Part shown: piece by piece, positions 26,628 to 35,461 of the stretch | Layout: every line of letters begins with the position of its first letter | How positions within the stretch are numbered: the first letter of the stretch is position 1 | Origin: Silicimonas sp. | GTDB taxonomy: Bacteria > Pseudomonadota > Alphaproteobacteria > Rhodobacterales > Rhodobacteraceae | Assembly: GCA_022824525.1 (NCBI GenBank) | Contig: JAJDZT010000137.1 | Span: 1-41,144 of the forward strand | DNA: 41,144 nt | Direction: 5' to 3' | Made by a program: the position numbers and the translations under genes | The notes under the pieces: generated by a model | Seen by the model: only the letters and a program-made list of their open reading frames with translations | What the model was told of the DNA's origin: nothing | Database searches by the model: none

Positions 26628-28400
26628 ATGAAAATGACCACCGAAGAAGCCTTCGTCAAAGTCCTGCAGAAGCACGGGATTCGCCACGCATTTGGGATCA
26701 TCGGCTCTGCCATGATGCCAATTTCCGACCTGTTCCCAAAAGCCGGGATCACATTCTGGGACTGTGCGCATGAAGGTTCGGCCGGAATGATGGCGGACGG
26801 CTACACGCGGGCCACCGGAAAAATGTCGATGATGATCGCTCAGAATGGTCCCGGCATCACCAATTTCGTCACGGCGGTAAAGACAGCCTACTGGAACCAT
26901 ACACCGCTCCTTCTGGTCACGCCTCAGGCGGCGAACAAGACCATTGGTCAGGGTGGCTTCCAGGAAGTCGAACAGATGAAGCTCTTCGAAGACATGGTTG
27001 CCTATCAGGAAGAGGTTCGCGACCCGACACGCGTCGCCGAAGTCCTGACGCGCGTGATCTCTCAGGCCAAACGTCTCTCCGCGCCCGCGCAGCTCAATAT
27101 CCCGCGCGACATGTGGACTCAGGTGATCGAAATCGATTTGCCTGAACCAATCGACTTTGAACGCTCGCCGGGTGGTGAGAACTCTGTCGCTGCCGCAGCA
27201 GCCTTGCTGAGCGAAGCAAAGTTCCCCGTCATCCTGAATGGCGCCGGTGTTGTTCTGTCAGAAGGCGGCATCGAGGCGTCGAAAGCCCTTGCCGAACGGC
27301 TCGATGCACCGGTCTGCGTCGGCTACCAGCACAATGACGCATTCCCCGGGTCGCACCCGCTTTTTGCCGGGCCGCTTGGATACAACGGTTCGAAAGCCGG
27401 CATGGAACTGATCAAGCAAGCGGACGTGGTCCTTGCCCTTGGCACACGCCTTAACCCGTTCTCGACATTGCCCGGCTACGGGATGGAGTACTGGCCGGCA
27501 GATGCGAAGATCATTCAGGTCGATATCAACCCCGATCGGATTGGCCTGACCAAGAAAGTCAGCGTTGGTATCGTCGGCGATGCCGCCAAGGTCGCAACCG
27601 GCATTCTGAACGGTCTGTCGGATGTTGCCGGTGACGCCGGCCGCGCAGAACGCAAAGCGACGATCGCTCAGACCAAGTCGACCTGGGCACAACAGCTCGC
27701 GTCGATGGATCATGAAGACGATGATCCTGGCACATCCTGGAACGAGCGAGCTCGTGCAGCCAAGCCGGAATGGATGAGCCCACGGATGGCCTGGAGAGCT
27801 ATTCAGCAGGCTTTGCCTCGTGAAGCGATTATCTCGTCGGATATCGGCAACAACTGTGCCATCGGCAACGCCTATCCCGATTTCGACGAAGGCCGTAAAT
27901 ATCTTGCTCCTGGCTTGTTCGGTCCTTGCGGATATGGCCTTCCGTCCATTGTTGGCGCCAAGATCGGTTGCCCGGATGTCCCGGTTGTGGGCTTTGCGGG
28001 CGACGGTGCATTCGGCATTGCGGTGAACGAACTGACCGCGATTGGTCGCGGCGAATGGCCACCGATCACGCAAATCGTCTTCCGGAACTACCAGTGGGGC
28101 GCGGAAAAGCGGAACTCCACGCTTTGGTTCGACGACAACTTTGTCGGAACGGAACTGGACGAGGAAGTAAGCTACGCCGGAATCGCAAAGGCCTGCGGGC
28201 TGGAAGGTGTCGTTGCCCGCACGATGGACGAGCTTACCGCCGCCCTGAACAAGGCCATCGAGGACCAGATGAAGCAGGGTAAGACGACCCTGATCGAGGC
28301 GATGATCAATCAGGAGCTCGGCGAACCGTTCCGTCGCGACGCAATGAAGAAGCCTGTTGAAGTGGCAGGCATTTCCGCAACCGACATGGCAGCCGAGTGA
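26628..28400 (+). CDS. xsc: Sulfoacetaldehyde acetyltransferase
   Basis: 590 residues, thiamine-diphosphate enzyme that turns sulfoacetaldehyde plus phosphate into acetyl phosphate and sulfite. This is the common last step in using taurine and related sulfonates as carbon. The start MKMTTEEAFVKVLQKHGIRH and the Glu in CAHEGSAGMMADGYTRATGK are typical. The ThDP/Mg motif is GFAGDGAFGIAVNELTAIGR through FRNYQWGAEKRN. Xsc-specific segments such as GGFQEVEQMKLFEDMVAYQE separate it from acetolactate synthases. ackA overlaps its stop by 4 bp, so acetyl phosphate made here can be used directly for ATP synthesis. Confidence 0.95.
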   Translation: MKMTTEEAFVKVLQKHGIRHAFGIIGSAMMPISDLFPKAGITFWDCAHEGSAGMMADGYTRATGKMSMMIAQNGPGITNFVTAVKTAYWNHTPLLLVTPQAANKTIGQGGFQEVEQMKLFEDMVAYQEEVRDPTRVAEVLTRVISQAKRLSAPAQLNIPRDMWTQVIEIDLPEPIDFERSPGGENSVAAAAALLSEAKFPVILNGAGVVLSEGGIEASKALAERLDAPVCVGYQHNDAFPGSHPLFAGPLGYNGSKAGMELIKQADVVLALGTRLNPFSTLPGYGMEYWPADAKIIQVDINPDRIGLTKKVSVGIVGDAAKVATGILNGLSDVAGDAGRAERKATIAQTKSTWAQQLASMDHEDDDPGTSWNERARAAKPEWMSPRMAWRAIQQALPREAIISSDIGNNCAIGNAYPDFDEGRKYLAPGLFGPCGYGLPSIVGAKIGCPDVPVVGFAGDGAFGIAVNELTAIGRGEWPPITQIVFRNYQWGAEKRNSTLWFDDNFVGTELDEEVSYAGIAKACGLEGVVARTMDELTAALNKAIEDQMKQGKTTLIEAMINQELGEPFRRDAMKKPVEVAGISATDMAAE

Positions 28401-29548
28401 GCGATGCGGGCGATATACTCGTCCTGAATGCTGGGTCCAGTTCAATAAAGTTCGCTGTCTTTGACAGCGAACTCAACTCCAAGTGTTCCGGCATCGCGGC
28501 TGAAATCGGCGCAGGTGGATTTGTCGAGGTTGACGGGAAACGTCACGCGCAACCACTAATCGACCATCGGGCAGCCTTGCGTGCCGTTTTGGACGCGCTC
28601 AAGGCAAAAGGCGTGGGCCTCGAAGAACTGCGCGCCGCGGCGCACCGCGTGGTTCATGGAGGACGAAAGCTTTCGCAGCCGGTACGCCTGAACCCGGATG
28701 TGATGGCGGAGATAAAGGCGTGTTCGCCTCTTGCTCCGCTTCACAACCCACACAATCTCGCCGCAATAGAAACACTGGCGGAACTCGCCCCGGGCCTGCC
28801 GCAATTTGCAAGTTTTGACACTGCGTTCCATGCGACCAATCCGGATGTAGCAACCCGCTATGCCATCCCGCGCATGATGGAAACGAAGGGCATTCGCCGC
28901 TACGGGTTCCACGGGCTGTCCTACGCGTCCATGATCGCGACGTTCGAAAACGTTACCGGTGAGAAGCTACCGGCGCGCCTCCTCGGCTTTCATCTTGGAA
29001 ACGGCGCGTCGCTGTGTGCCATCCGAAACGGTCAGTCGATTGCGACGACGATGGGGTACTCGCCCCTCGACGGGTTGACCATGGGCACCCGTTCCGGAGG
29101 GATCGACGCCAACGCGGTGCTCCGGCTGGTCGAAGATCACGGACTTGAACGGACAAAGGCCATCTTGAACCACGAAAGTGGTCTTCTTGGTCTGTCAGGC
29201 GGAAAGTCTGACATGCGCAATCTCATGCTCGACCACTCTGCCGACGCCAATTTCGCGGTTGAGCACTTTTGCTATTGGTCGCTTCGCCATGCCGGATCGC
29301 TGATTGCCGCCATGGAAGGTGTAGACGCGATCGCATTCACCGGCGGCATTGGCGAAAACGCCGTTGCCGTTCGCGCTCTGATCCTGAGGGGTCTTGAATG
29401 GGCCGGCGTCCGAATGGACCCGGACGCCAATCACCGCGGCGATGCGCGATTGCATGCAGAAACAAGCCAGATCGGCGTCTGGATTGTCCCGGCGCGCGAG
29501 GAATGGATGATCGCCCGTGATGCGGCAACGCTTCTGGAGGCGGCGTGA
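28397..29548 (+). CDS. ackA: Acetate kinase
   Basis: 383 residues from a GTG that overlaps the xsc stop (GTGA). It converts acetyl phosphate and ADP to acetate and ATP, reversibly. ASKHA-fold motifs present are ILVLNAGSSSIKFAVFD, AHRVVHGG, FASFDTAFHATNPDVATRYA, RYGFHGLSYASM, GFHLGNGASLCAI, TMGTRSGGIDANAVL and AFTGGIGENAVAVR. At 383 residues it is slightly shorter than the usual 395-400. Translational coupling to xsc is unusual; many organisms pair xsc with pta instead. Here pta lies next to it on the other strand. Confidence 0.95.
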   Translation: MSDAGDILVLNAGSSSIKFAVFDSELNSKCSGIAAEIGAGGFVEVDGKRHAQPLIDHRAALRAVLDALKAKGVGLEELRAAAHRVVHGGRKLSQPVRLNPDVMAEIKACSPLAPLHNPHNLAAIETLAELAPGLPQFASFDTAFHATNPDVATRYAIPRMMETKGIRRYGFHGLSYASMIATFENVTGEKLPARLLGFHLGNGASLCAIRNGQSIATTMGYSPLDGLTMGTRSGGIDANAVLRLVEDHGLERTKAILNHESGLLGLSGGKSDMRNLMLDHSADANFAVEHFCYWSLRHAGSLIAAMEGVDAIAFTGGIGENAVAVRALILRGLEWAGVRMDPDANHRGDARLHAETSQIGVWIVPAREEWMIARDAATLLEAA

Positions 29549-29603
29549 CCCCCGTCGCTCGAAGGAAGGCCGGCGGGGAACACAATAGAGGCCCGATTGA
29601 GTG

Positions 29604-30473
29604 TTATCCCAACGCCAGCGTGAGCGCGGTTGCCGCCACGATATCGTCGACGGTTGCCCCTCGGCTCAGATCACAGACGGGCTTTTTGAAGCCTTGCAGG
29701 AAAGGTCCGATCGCCTGCGCGCCGGCCAATTCCTGGCAGAGCTTGTACGCTATATTTCCTGCGTCGAGCGACGGAAAGATGAGGACATTTGCATCGCCTG
29801 CACCGGCCCCCTTGCGCTCGGCGATGGTCCCATTCAGAGCCGCGTCAGCTTGCACCGGGCCTTCGACGGTCAAGCCCGACCCCGATAGCAACTCCATCGC
29901 TGCTGCGACCTTATCGACGGACGGTCCTGTCCCACTTGTGCCGGTTGAATACGACAAGAGTGCAAGACGCGCTTCCCCCATGAGAGACTGCGCCGAGGCA
30001 GCGGATGCCTTGGCAATAGCAGCCAATCCACCGGCATCCGTTTCAACCGTCACGGCACAATCGGAGAAGATCAATTCGCGGCCGTCAGGAAAAACCATGA
30101 GGAAAAAGGACGAAGGTGCATCGATGCCTTCGGACAGACCTATGGCCAGTGAAGCCGCTTCAATGACGCGGCGCGTCGGAGCGACAGCGCCGGCAACTAT
30201 CGTGTCGGCTTGGCCTGTGGCGACCATGGCTGCCGCGCGGATCAGAGGCTTGGCGATCATGCGGGACGCAATCGCGGGTTTCACACCGCGATTGGCAACC
30301 AGCACTTCTGCCAGATCGTCGGAAGGTTCCGCCAGCGGGATCGGCTCTGCGATGCCCTCTGCAATCAGGCGCGTCGCGGCTTCTCTGGTCCGCTCGTCTT
30401 CGTCCATCTCCGGCAGCACAACCCGCGCCGTTTTTGCCTTCGCATCGGCGAAGGCCTCTTCCAAGATACCCAT
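29604..30473 (-). CDS. pta: Phosphate acetyltransferase (short form)
   Basis: 289 residues from the ATG at 30473, preceded by GTGGGAGAAGTC; a start eight codons earlier lacks a matching SD. It moves the acetyl group from acetyl phosphate to CoA. It is the short catalytic form without an N-terminal regulatory domain. Marks: ARVVLPEMDEDERTREAATR, ADTIVAGAVAPTRRVIEAAS, FSDCAVTVETDAGGLAAIA, LALLSYSTGTSG, NVLIFPSLDAGNIAYKLCQE and AIGPFLQGFKKPVCDLSRGA. It runs antisense between ackA and the citrate synthase gene. The start codon is only 28 bp from that gene's start. Confidence 0.93.
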   Translation of the reverse strand: MGILEEAFADAKAKTARVVLPEMDEDERTREAATRLIAEGIAEPIPLAEPSDDLAEVLVANRGVKPAIASRMIAKPLIRAAAMVATGQADTIVAGAVAPTRRVIEAASLAIGLSEGIDAPSSFFLMVFPDGRELIFSDCAVTVETDAGGLAAIAKASAASAQSLMGEARLALLSYSTGTSGTGPSVDKVAAAMELLSGSGLTVEGPVQADAALNGTIAERKGAGAGDANVLIFPSLDAGNIAYKLCQELAGAQAIGPFLQGFKKPVCDLSRGATVDDIVAATALTLALG

Positions 30474-30501
30474 GACTTCTCCCACATTCAGGAGCACCTA
30501 A

Positions 30502-31635
30502 ATGACTGACGCCCCAAAAATCAACCGCGGCCTGATGGGCGTATATTTCGACCGGTCAGCCGTATCCGATATCGACGGCGCAGCCGGGAAGCTCTTCTAT
30601 CGTGGCTACTCGATCGACGATCTCGCCACGCACGGCACGTTTGAAGAAATCGCTTATCTGCTGATCATGGGCGAGCTGCCCACTGAAGACGAACTCGCCC
30701 GGTTTGATGCAGAATTGAAAGCGGCGCGCACCCTGCCCGACCAAGTCTACGACATCATTCGTGCCTGCAAGGACGGGCACCCGATGAACGTGTTGCGCAC
30801 GGCTGCGTCGGCGCTTGCCGCCCTTGAGCCTGAGTCCTCGGACAGCAGCGAAGAAGGCATGCGAAAGAACGGCATTCGCCTGACTGCACAAGTTCCCATG
30901 ATCATCGCAGCGCATCATGCAATTCGTTCGGGCCGTGAGCCTGTGGCCCCTGATATGTCGCTCGGTCACGCCGCCAACTGGCTTTGGATGCTGAAAGGCG
31001 AGAAACCCTCGGAAGATGCCGCGCGCCTTGCCGATATCGACCTCATTCTTCATGCGGAGCACGGCAGCAATGCTTCCACATTCGCGGCTCGTGTGACCGT
31101 TGGAACGGAGGCTGACATGCACGGCGCCATCACGACAGCGCTCGCCACGCTCGCCGGGCCAGCGCATGGTGGTGCAGCCGAAGACGTCATGAAGATGGTC
31201 GAGGAAATCGGCTCACCCGAAAATGCGGCGCAATATGTGAAGGACAAGCGCAAGAACCGCGAACCGGTGACAGGCTTTGGCCACCGCGTCTACCGCGCCG
31301 AAGACCCGCGCGCGCGGCACATGCGCGAAGGAGTCCGGAAGCTCGGTGAAGAAATGGGCGAACCGAAATGGTACGAGATCTTGCAAGGTGTCGTCGATGC
31401 CATGAAGCCTTATGCGCGCCACGGCCTGAACGTGAACGTCGATTTCTACTCGGGCGTTGTCTACCAGTTGCACGGCATCCCCATGGACCTCTACGTTCCA
31501 ATCTTTGCGATTGGACGTATGCCTGGATGGGTCATTCAGTGTCTTGAGCAGAAGCGCGGCAACATCCTCATTCGGCCCCTGACCGTATACAACGGTCCGG
31601 AACCCCGCGAATGGATCGCTCTCTCCGACCGTTGA
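30502..31635 (+). CDS. Citrate synthase, short type (citrate/2-methylcitrate synthase family)
   Basis: 377 residues, the size of the dimeric CitZ/PrpC-like enzymes rather than the roughly 430-residue GltA. It condenses acetyl-CoA (or possibly propionyl-CoA) with oxaloacetate. Catalytic residues are His in LAGPAHGGAAEDVMKMV, His in VTGFGHRVYRAEDPRARHM and Asp in LNVNVDFYSGVVYQLHGIP. There is no prpB or prpD nearby. The neighbours (xsc, ackA, pta) suggest its job is to draw off acetyl-CoA made from sulfoacetaldehyde. Citrate versus methylcitrate specificity cannot be decided from sequence. SD is CAGGAGCACC. Confidence 0.88.
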   Translation: MTDAPKINRGLMGVYFDRSAVSDIDGAAGKLFYRGYSIDDLATHGTFEEIAYLLIMGELPTEDELARFDAELKAARTLPDQVYDIIRACKDGHPMNVLRTAASALAALEPESSDSSEEGMRKNGIRLTAQVPMIIAAHHAIRSGREPVAPDMSLGHAANWLWMLKGEKPSEDAARLADIDLILHAEHGSNASTFAARVTVGTEADMHGAITTALATLAGPAHGGAAEDVMKMVEEIGSPENAAQYVKDKRKNREPVTGFGHRVYRAEDPRARHMREGVRKLGEEMGEPKWYEILQGVVDAMKPYARHGLNVNVDFYSGVVYQLHGIPMDLYVPIFAIGRMPGWVIQCLEQKRGNILIRPLTVYNGPEPREWIALSDR

Positions 31636-31705
31636 ACTCGTCCAGTCGTCAGTGTTTCTGGGCTAACTCTATTGGGAATTCAGGCTTGCCCGTTGCGCGG
31701 ACAAC

Positions 31706-32404
31706 TCAGAGCTTCTCGCGGAACAGGACCTGCTGCACGACGCCAGCAAGCATCAACCAAAGCGTGGTGACGATCAGCCCCCAATGGGCCCAGCTTTCCG
31801 GATCAAACCCGACCCAAGCGGCCCAGCCGCCGAAGATAGTCCAGCCGAACGCCATCGGCAGCGTGATCGCCCGCCAGCGTTCCGTCCGAAAAGGATGCAC
31901 GAACTTGATCGGGAATAGCATTGCCGCCGCCAGAATGACGACGAGGATCAGGATCACCCAGAAGTCCGGTTTGATCGCAAACAGCACGAGAACCACCATA
32001 TTCCAGCACCCGGGAAATCCGCTGAATGAATTGTCGGATGTCTTCATCCGTGTGTCGGCGAAGTAGATCGCGGACATGAACGTGATGACAATGATGGCGA
32101 ACCATCCGGTCCAACCAGGCAAAAGGCCCGACTTGAACAACGCGAATGCGGGGATGAACACATAAGTCAGGTAATCGATGATGAGGTCCAACAACTCGCC
32201 ATCAATACGCGGCGCGTTTACCTTCACTTGGGTTTTCCGCGCCAACGGTCCATCCAGTCCGTCGACTGCAAATGCGACGATCAGCCAGACAAACATCATG
32301 GCCCAGTCCTCCTGGGCCGCCTCAAGCAGCGCGAGCATGGCAAAGACTGCGCCCGACGCCGTGAGCAAGTGAACGAGGTAGGCTTTCGTCTTGATCGCAA
32401 CCAT
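31706..32404 (-). CDS. pcs: Phosphatidylcholine synthase
   Basis: 232 residues, integral inner-membrane CDP-alcohol phosphotransferase that joins choline to CDP-diacylglycerol. The active-site motif DGLDGPLARKTQV, followed by DGELLDLIIDYLTYVFIPAF, matches Pcs, including the closely spaced Asp pair. About seven or eight hydrophobic helices follow, with SGFPGCWNMVVLVLFA and KFVHPFRTERWRAIT, both typical of Pcs. It starts 2 bp after the xerC stop, so it is read with a DNA recombinase gene; no functional link is evident. Phosphatidylcholine production is common in alphaproteobacteria. Confidence 0.92.
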   Translation of the reverse strand: MVAIKTKAYLVHLLTASGAVFAMLALLEAAQEDWAMMFVWLIVAFAVDGLDGPLARKTQVKVNAPRIDGELLDLIIDYLTYVFIPAFALFKSGLLPGWTGWFAIIVITFMSAIYFADTRMKTSDNSFSGFPGCWNMVVLVLFAIKPDFWVILILVVILAAAMLFPIKFVHPFRTERWRAITLPMAFGWTIFGGWAAWVGFDPESWAHWGLIVTTLWLMLAGVVQQVLFREKL

Positions 32405-32406
32405 CG

Positions 32407-33324
32407 TCAGCTCGCTCTCGGATGTGCGGCTTCGTACACGTCCATCAATCGTGCCGTGTCCACCGCTGTGTAAGCTTGGGTGGTGGAGAGTGAGGCGTGC
32501 CCCAGCAATTCCTGGATGGCCCGAAGATCTCCACCGGCATTCAGCAAATGTGTTGCGAAACTGTGGCGCATGGCATGAGGCGTGGCACTGGCGGGGAGTC
32601 CCAAACGCGCGCGCGCCTCTGCCATGGATTTCTGAACTTGCCTTGCCGACAAGGCGCCTCCGCGAACACCTCGGAAAATGGGCGCGTTGTCTTCAAGATC
32701 GAATGGGCAAAGTGACACGTAGTGGGCGACCGCGGCGGCCGCCACCGGCACCACAGGCACCACGCGTTCTTTGCCGCCCTTTCCAATGATCCGCATGCTG
32801 CCGCCCAAAGGCAGGTCCGAAGCATTGAGCGATAACGCTTCCGAGATACGCAGACCGCAGCCATACAGCAGCGTCAGGACCGCGACATCTCGCGCTGCAA
32901 CCCAATCGCTCTCTGATTGAAGCTCTACCGTATCGAGCATGGCCTTGGCCGCGTCTTCAGCCAAGGGCCGCGGCAATTTCGCATTGAAACGGGGGGCGCG
33001 GATCATAAGGACCGGCGATGGATCGAAGCCATCCTTCTCGGCAGACCAAGCCACGAAGCCCTTGACTGCAGACAACGCACGGGCAAGCGACCTTGCGGAA
33101 AGCCCACGCGCGCGCTCAGCTGCCATCCAAGCCCGCATGGTCCGCGTGGACAACCGCCCCAGCGACGCCGTTCCAAGCGCTGAGCCTTCATAATCCTGAA
33201 GAAAGCCGAGGAAACCCAGAACGTCCCGCTGATACGCATTGAGCGTCTTTTCTGCCCGACCGCCAATCGACTGAAGCTCCGCCAGCCAACGGTTCAGTGC
33301 ATCAGTGAGGGCCGGCTGGATCAC
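32407..33324 (-). CDS. xerC: Tyrosine recombinase XerC
   Basis: 305 residues from a GTG that overlaps the upstream stop (GTGA). XerC and XerD resolve chromosome dimers at dif. The SAM-like N-terminal domain spans residues 1-95. The catalytic set is complete: Arg in GCGLRISEALSLN, Lys in GKGGKERVVPV, His-x-x-Arg in TPHAMRHSFATHLL, His in LLGHASLSTTQAY and the nucleophilic Tyr in the last of these. Placement after a DUF484 gene matches the conserved xerC neighbourhood of many proteobacteria, so this is the housekeeping recombinase and not a mobile-element integrase. Confidence 0.93.
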   Translation of the reverse strand: MIQPALTDALNRWLAELQSIGGRAEKTLNAYQRDVLGFLGFLQDYEGSALGTASLGRLSTRTMRAWMAAERARGLSARSLARALSAVKGFVAWSAEKDGFDPSPVLMIRAPRFNAKLPRPLAEDAAKAMLDTVELQSESDWVAARDVAVLTLLYGCGLRISEALSLNASDLPLGGSMRIIGKGGKERVVPVVPVAAAAVAHYVSLCPFDLEDNAPIFRGVRGGALSARQVQKSMAEARARLGLPASATPHAMRHSFATHLLNAGGDLRAIQELLGHASLSTTQAYTAVDTARLMDVYEAAHPRAS

Positions 33325-34019
33325 CCGAGCCAGCGACGCATCGACCTTTCAAATGCGCCACCCATGAAGTCGAGAAGATCCGTACCCTGTTTTGGCGCAA
33401 ATTGTGTTGCGCTGTCCGAGGCAAAAGAAAGCATGCCGGGCAAGCGCCCCTCGCCAAAATCGAGATAGAGGCAGGCTTCCGACCGTACCCAGTCCGCATC
33501 TCCACCAAAGACCAACTTTGCGTTCCCGTCCGTGCGCCGAAGTATGACGCGTTCAGGACTGCGCCCTTGCGTCATGTAGTCAGCTACGAATCCAGGGCGG
33601 ACGACTGTCAGTGCGCCTCCGACTTTATCGAGCGCCGGATCTGCGGCTTCGTGACTCTCCAAAACAAGACGCACACGGCCAACACGCAGGATCTGCGGCA
33701 GATCTACCTCGATGCATCTCAGAAAATCTTCGAAATTCAGAGGCTCCAACAAGGCAAGAACGGCGCGGTGCACCTGGGTCATGCCCGCCAGATTCTCGTA
33801 AGCTGCAGCTATGACCAAGCGGTGGGTCTCTTCCAGCCGCTGAAGACGAGCTTCCAACCGATCCATGGCAACGCCGCGCAGATCCACGACATTTCCACCC
33901 ACCGCGCGATCATTTGCGGCAATCAGAGCGCGCATCACATCCGGGTCTTCGAGAATGACATCGGGTTCCTGAAGAATACGCGTACGGATATCTTCCGCCA
34001 TCGCGGCCTGCTCGCTCAT
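33321..34019 (-). CDS. DUF484 family protein
   Basis: 232 residues from the ATG at 34019, where ATGAGGCAAG gives an SD; a start four codons earlier is possible. The N-terminus (RTRILQEPDVILEDPDVMRA) and the coiled segment (MDRLEARLQRLEETHRLVI) are typical of DUF484. A GAF-like domain follows to the end (LGMLSFASDS-like segment LPGMLSFASDSATQFAP, then FMGGAFERSMRRWL). The function is unknown. The gene habitually sits just before xerC in proteobacteria, and here it overlaps it by 4 bp. Confidence 0.88.
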   Translation of the reverse strand: MSEQAAMAEDIRTRILQEPDVILEDPDVMRALIAANDRAVGGNVVDLRGVAMDRLEARLQRLEETHRLVIAAAYENLAGMTQVHRAVLALLEPLNFEDFLRCIEVDLPQILRVGRVRLVLESHEAADPALDKVGGALTVVRPGFVADYMTQGRSPERVILRRTDGNAKLVFGGDADWVRSEACLYLDFGEGRLPGMLSFASDSATQFAPKQGTDLLDFMGGAFERSMRRWLG

Positions 34020-34152
34020 ATCTTGCCTCATGTTTTATGCGCCGATGCTCGGCATTTTTTTCCACATTCGCAGCTTGCATGGTTTCACTCAAGAGGAGAT
34101 GCCGTTGCAGCCTTGGGGCGCGGCAGGGATGCAACGCAATACGGGAAACGAC

Positions 34153-34178
34153 AAAGGCCGCCCCAATGGGACGGCCCT
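34153..34178 (-). terminator. Intrinsic terminator of rpmJ
   Basis: On the minus strand: stem GGCCGTCCC, loop ATT, GGGGCGGCC (9 bp with one G-T pair), then TTTGTCGTTT. It lies 23 bp beyond the rpmJ stop, in the right orientation. Confidence 0.75.
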
Positions 34179-34198
34179 TAAACGGCTTTGAGCTGTAA

Positions 34199-34324
34199 TC
34201 AGCCCTGGCGTGCTTTGAACCGACGCTGTGTCTTATTGATAACGTAGACACGGCCTTTGCGGCGCACCACGCGGCAATCGCGGTGCCGGTTCTTCAGCGA
34301 ACGAAGCGAGTTGCGGACTTTCAT
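34199..34324 (-). CDS. rpmJ: 50S ribosomal protein L36
   Basis: 41 residues, [20 protein letters not shown] followed by [20 protein letters not shown] and a final Gly. It is a very basic protein of the large subunit near the peptidyl transferase region. The length and the [11 protein letters not shown] segment match the alphaproteobacterial form. Only one Cys remains of the CCCH zinc ligands, so this is the zinc-independent (C-minus) type. It stands alone with its own terminator. It is oriented with the DUF484-xerC-pcs genes but separated from them by the terminator. Confidence 0.95.
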   Translation of the reverse strand: MKVRNSLRSLKNRHRDCRVVRRKGRVYVINKTQRRFKARQG

Positions 34325-34396
34325 CGACGCTCTCCTTGTCGCGGCGCATGTGGCGCGCCTTGGTTTCAGTCAAGCAGCACAAGGTGCTGCGGCTCA

Positions 34397-34471
34397 TGGT
34401 GGGCGATACTGGGATTGAACCAGTGACCCCTTCGATGTCAACGAAGTGCTCTACCGCTGAGCTAATCGCCC
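34397..34471 (-). tRNA. tRNA-Val(GAC)
   Basis: 75 nt with encoded CCA. The minus strand starts GGGCGATTAGCTCAGCGGTA and ends in the complementary TATCGCCC followed by ACCA. The D arm is GCTC/GAGC, the anticodon arm CTTCG-TTGACAT-CGAAG gives anticodon GAC (valine), and the T arm is ACTGG-TTCAATC-CCAGT. All stems pair. Confidence 0.96.
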
Positions 34472-34606
34472 TATATCCAACGAACACGACGCGGGAAGCC
34501 CCGCGTCGGTCCGGCGTTCTATAATGCCTGTGAAAGAGCACATCAAGGGGTTTTGGCATGCAACCAAATTGGCTTATAACCACAGTACGTTAAGGAGTGA
34601 ATTTGT

Positions 34607-35461
34607 GTGACGGCCTATCATCTGACGATGCCTGACGTTCGAACGACCAGTGTGGTCTTTGCCTCTCCTCATTCAGGGAGAGACTATCCTTGGAGTTTTG
34701 TTCGCCGCACAAACCTTGATGAGCGTATCCTGCGCTCGTCCGAGGACGCCTTTGTGGACAAGTTGTTCGACGCGGCCCCTCGACATGGCGCCCCTCTGCT
34801 CACGGCCACAGCACCACGTGCGTGGATTGACGTAAACCGTTCCGCAGAGGAGCTCGACCCTGCTTTGATTGAAGGGGTTAAGCGGACAGCGCACAATCCA
34901 CGCGTTGCATCGGGGCTTGGGGTCGTGCCGCGAGTCGTTGCAAACGGGCGCGCGATTTATCGAGGGAAGATCACCCGTAAGGAGGCGATGGCCAGAATCG
35001 AAGAATTCTGGAAGCCTTGGCATCTGGCTCTGAATACCCTGATGGACGACAGTGTTGCGTTGTTTGGTGAAGCGATCCTCATCGATTGCCATTCAATGCC
35101 TCACGAGGCGATCGAATCAATATCTCACCCGAGAGGCGCGCGTCCTGAAATCGTGCTTGGCGATCGGTTTGGAGCCGCGGCCGGGTCGGATGTTGTGGAT
35201 CGCATCGAAGCCGCAATGACCGCCGCGGGACTGCGCGTCGCACGGAATGCACCGTTTGCGGGCGCTTTTGTGACCCAGAACTACGGGCGCCCCGCCCAAA
35301 GTCGTCACGCCATCCAGGTGGAGATTGATCGCTCACTCTACATGAATGAGCAGCTGATCCGACCAAACAACAACTTCAAGGCCTTCAAAGCCCTGATAGA
35401 CCGGGTTGTCGCTGACGTCTCGGAGATCGGGCAGTCTGACTTGCCCTTGGCTGCCGAGTAG
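34607..35461 (+). CDS. N-formylglutamate amidohydrolase family protein
   Basis: 284 residues from a GTG at 34607 (SD AAGGAGTG). The family hydrolyses N-formyl-L-glutamate to glutamate and formate, the last step of one histidine degradation route (HutG). Recognisable segments are VVFASPHSGRDYPWSF (metal-binding His), PRAWIDVNRSAEELDP, ILIDCHSMPHEA (Asp/His) and FVTQNYGRPAQSRHAIQVEI. No hut genes lie near, so the substrate may be another N-acylated amino acid. Confidence 0.9.
   Translation: MTAYHLTMPDVRTTSVVFASPHSGRDYPWSFVRRTNLDERILRSSEDAFVDKLFDAAPRHGAPLLTATAPRAWIDVNRSAEELDPALIEGVKRTAHNPRVASGLGVVPRVVANGRAIYRGKITRKEAMARIEEFWKPWHLALNTLMDDSVALFGEAILIDCHSMPHEAIESISHPRGARPEIVLGDRFGAAAGSDVVDRIEAAMTAAGLRVARNAPFAGAFVTQNYGRPAQSRHAIQVEIDRSLYMNEQLIRPNNNFKAFKALIDRVVADVSEIGQSDLPLAAE

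Noticed and set aside
27258-28445. Long open frame (395 codons) on the strand opposite xsc
   Set aside because: It lies wholly over clear xsc and ackA coding sequence, shows no family motifs and is a by-product of GC-rich codon use. The same applies to the long frames opposite sitB, glpK and pta.
29549-29603. Stem CCCCGTCG/CGGCGGGG between ackA and pta as a terminator
   Set aside because: The stem is weak (one G-T pair, long loop) and has no U-run on either strand.
34397-34471. tRNA-Val as an integration site for a mobile element, with xerC close by
   Set aside because: The tRNA is complete with CCA, no second copy of its 3' end is seen, and XerC is the housekeeping form next to DUF484.
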